Shown: in pieces, positions 18,125 to 19,856 of the stretch
How positions within the stretch are numbered: the first letter of the stretch is position 1
Layout of the letters: each line of letters begins with the position of its first letter
Assembly: GCA_002337215.1 (NCBI GenBank)
Contig: DDFO01000022.1
Location: 39,377-59,232, forward strand
Length of the DNA: 19,856 nucleotides
Source: Phycisphaerales bacterium UBA1926
GTDB taxonomy: Bacteria; Planctomycetota; Phycisphaerae; Phycisphaerales; UBA1924
Reading direction: 5' to 3'
Notes under the pieces: generated by a model
What the model saw: the letters and a program-made list of their open reading frames with translations, nothing else
Told to the model about the DNA's origin: nothing
Database searches by the model: none
Translations under genes and position numbers: made by a program

Positions 18125-18316
18125 CGGATCGCGCAGGGCTCGGGCAGCGAGCAGCCCGCGGTGGGACAGCTCATCAAGCAGTTTGACGCGATCAACACGA
18201 TGGCGAAGCAGATGGCGGCGGGGGGCATGCCGGGCATGGGCCTGCCCATGATGGAGACCAAGGGCTCGACCAAGGCGCAGAAGAGCGGCGTGAAGCGGCG
18301 CAAGAAGCGGCGTTGA
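18125..18316 (+). pseudogene. ffh 3' fragment (last 63 codons of an ffh copy)
   Basis: Begins with CGGATCGCGCAGGGC inside the RNA-binding loop of the M domain and ends with the ffh stop codon. It is almost identical to 16571-16810, with one base change and an in-frame loss of 48 bases that removes HMSGASGAGKIAAAK and one Ala. It is joined in frame to the channel fragment, so a 122-residue chimera (channel pore plus Ffh tail) could in principle be made. Confidence 0.92.
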
Positions 18317-18364
18317 CCCGGGTTGTGTTTCCCGCGTCGGTCCCGATGGTGCTGCCGGTGGTGG

Positions 18365-19856
18365 TCAGCCGAGGTCGGCCGCGATCGCGTCCGCCGCGTT
18401 GACGGCATCGAGCAGACTGTTCTCGACCGCGGGCAACGCCCAGTTGTCCTGGTGGACGAAGTAGACCGAGTTCTCGAACGGTCTGATCAGTTCTTCCGGC
18501 CCGCCGTCGGCGATGAAGCCAGGTTGGGCAAGCGGCAGCGCGTGGCCCCACCTCGCGAACCGGATCTCGCGAACGGCGGATTCGGGAAGCCCCACGAGCC
18601 CCAGCGATTCTCGGAGCTGCGGGACGAGCGCGGCGCCGAACTTCCCGATGGGATCGTCGAGCACGAGGTCGAACCGCGCGGTGTCGTAGGGCAGGGGCCA
18701 GAACAGCGAGAGGATGCTGGGGCGGGCCGGCAAGAGGTTGCCGTTCGGCCCGGGCGCAAACGAGCCGTCGAGGACATCGGTGTACCGCCAGTAGTTCGTG
18801 GCATCGTCGGAGCTCATCGGGAACGACGACGGATCGCCGAGCGTGAAGAGGTCGTAGAACTCGCGCGGGATCGGGCGATCAACGATGACATTGGCGAGGA
18901 CATACGAGCGTGTCAGCAACTGAGCCGCGTTGAACTTGGACCGGTCGCGCTGCTCGAACTCGTGGATCACATAGCGGCAGACATGCTTGGGGCAGGCCAT
19001 CACGACGCGCCGGGCGAGAAGCGATCGGAACGCGCCCTCGGGCGTCTTCCAGGTGACCTGGGTCGAGCCGTCGGGGCGGACGCGGACATCAACGACCCGG
19101 CAGCCGGGGCGGAGGTGCGGGGCGTGGGCCTTGTCGGTTTCGTCCGTCTCTCGGATCCGTTGCCAGAGGGCGTCGGCCATCCACGCGTTGCCGCCCGGGA
19201 ATACCCAGCGTCCGAACTCCTCGGCCGCGAGGAAGTTCCATCCCGACGCGGCGGAGATCTCCTCCCACCCGCCCGCGAACGAGGAATAGCAATACGCCTG
19301 GATCGCGGCGGCGAGCGACGCGGGGATCGGCAACCCGACCTCCTGCTCGATGTGCTCGCGGAACGTGAGCCGGTCCAACGCCCGCATCCAGGGCTCGGCG
19401 AACGGCACATCGGGGTAATCGGCGTTCGCCATCCGCAGGACGAGCGCGCGGTACGCCTCGTAGGCCGGGATGTCCTCGGCGGGAACGCCCATGCCGGCCC
19501 AGATGTCGGGGTTGATTGTGCCGTCGATCACGACCGGCGCGGGGTCGTGATCGACCCGGACGACTTTGTCGAGACCGAGGTCGCGGTAGATGGAATCGAG
19601 GCTCCCGCCCGGGTCGGGCGTGATGACATAGGCGGACCCGAATGTGAACTCGGCGCCCTCGATGGTTGCGCCCTGCGCGTTGCCGCCGAACTTGGTGTGG
19701 AGCTCGAAGACAACGGGGTTGTACTCGCGGAGCAGGTGCGCGGTCGTGAGCCCGGAGATGCCCCCGCCCACGACCGCGACATCGATCGTCTCGGAGGGCG
19801 CGGGGGGCTCGCCCCCGGGGAAGTCGTTCTCTTGTGAATGGAACGGGATGTTCAGA
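18365..19856 (-). CDS. FAD-dependent amine oxidase-like oxidoreductase (5' end beyond the window)
   Basis: Flavin oxidoreductase of the amine oxidase/phytoene desaturase-like superfamily. The dinucleotide-binding motif VAVVGGGISGLTTAHLL is present; the frame stays open upstream of it to the right edge (reading ...ETIDVAVVGGG), so the real start lies beyond 19856, and a GTG at 19771 would cut through the motif. After it come an adenosine-ribose Glu (VFELHTKFGGNAQG), a long substrate domain and the C-terminal FAD-contact segment FARWGHALPLAQPGF with ENSVYFVHQDNWALPAVENS near the end. About 497 codons are visible. There is no second enzyme of a pathway nearby, so the substrate is unknown. It converges on scar 2, with 48 bases between the stop codons. 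Confidence 0.92.
   Translation of the reverse strand, partial: LNIPFHSQENDFPGGEPPAPSETIDVAVVGGGISGLTTAHLLREYNPVVFELHTKFGGNAQGATIEGAEFTFGSAYVITPDPGGSLDSIYRDLGLDKVVRVDHDPAPVVIDGTINPDIWAGMGVPAEDIPAYEAYRALVLRMANADYPDVPFAEPWMRALDRLTFREHIEQEVGLPIPASLAAAIQAYCYSSFAGGWEEISAASGWNFLAAEEFGRWVFPGGNAWMADALWQRIRETDETDKAHAPHLRPGCRVVDVRVRPDGSTQVTWKTPEGAFRSLLARRVVMACPKHVCRYVIHEFEQRDRSKFNAAQLLTRSYVLANVIVDRPIPREFYDLFTLGDPSSFPMSSDDATNYWRYTDVLDGSFAPGPNGNLLPARPSILSLFWPLPYDTARFDLVLDDPIGKFGAALVPQLRESLGLVGLPESAVREIRFARWGHALPLAQPGFIADGGPEELIRPFENSVYFVHQDNWALPAVENSLLDAVNAADAIAADLG

Noticed and set aside
17315..18316. Long plus frame of 333 codons ending in the ffh tail
   Set aside because: Its first two thirds lie opposite the dockerin gene and look like chance coding; only 17948-18316 has recognisable content.
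18323..19837. Open frame of 504 codons opposite the FAD oxidoreductase gene
   Set aside because: The minus strand has the GGGISGL motif and a full fold pattern; the plus frame is Arg/Gly/Glu-rich mirror sequence.

Overview
The window looks like the chromosome of a planctomycete, most probably a member of the Phycisphaerae. The DNA is GC-rich. It carries a type II pseudopilin-like protein with the H-X9-DG signature, an exported protein with a PEP-CTERM-like tail (VPAPGAAVLLGLGG...RRRR), an exported lectin-like protein with a planctomycete-style dockerin pair, and several lipoproteins. The lineage call rests on recognised protein families, not on a phylogenetic marker search. No rRNA, tRNA, CRISPR array, transposase or prophage gene was seen.

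Left part (1-4317): the minus strand carries an RND efflux pair (periplasmic adaptor, then permease with a 4-base overlap; the permease runs off the left edge), a nuoC gene with no other nuo gene beside it, and an unassigned 246-residue protein. A divergent plus-strand gene encodes a small acidic protein. Middle part (4318-10520): a plus-strand series with a TolB-like beta-propeller lipoprotein, a hairpin terminator, a CsgG/GNA1162-like lipoprotein, a XerC/XerD recombinase and an orphan hybrid histidine kinase with a PilJ-type sensor. A terminator then faces a minus-strand PA2169/DUF2383 four-helix protein.

Right part (11378-19856) is the most interesting. In order it holds a pseudopilin gene (+), a lipoprotein gene (-), a scar made of the first 36 codons of ffh joined to the last ~78 codons of a pseudopilin gene, a PEP-CTERM gene (+), intact ffh (+), a dockerin-bearing gene (-), a second scar made of the 5' part of a potassium channel gene joined to the last ~63 codons of ffh, and a FAD oxidoreductase gene (-) running off the right edge. 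Both scars have the same logic: the 5' piece of the gene that lies to the right is joined to the 3' piece of the gene that lies to the left. This is what a tandem duplication, or a crossover between two different versions of one locus, leaves behind. At both sites the two 'copies' carry different genes between the same flanks. This suggests that ffh sits in a place where alternative genes, mostly for exported proteins, have been stacked side by side. The model predicts an intact potassium channel gene, on the plus strand, just beyond the right edge.

The genes do not form one pathway. The shared themes are the cell envelope (efflux, TolB-like and other lipoproteins, pseudopilin, exported anchored proteins) and housekeeping (NuoC, Xer, SRP54/Ffh).
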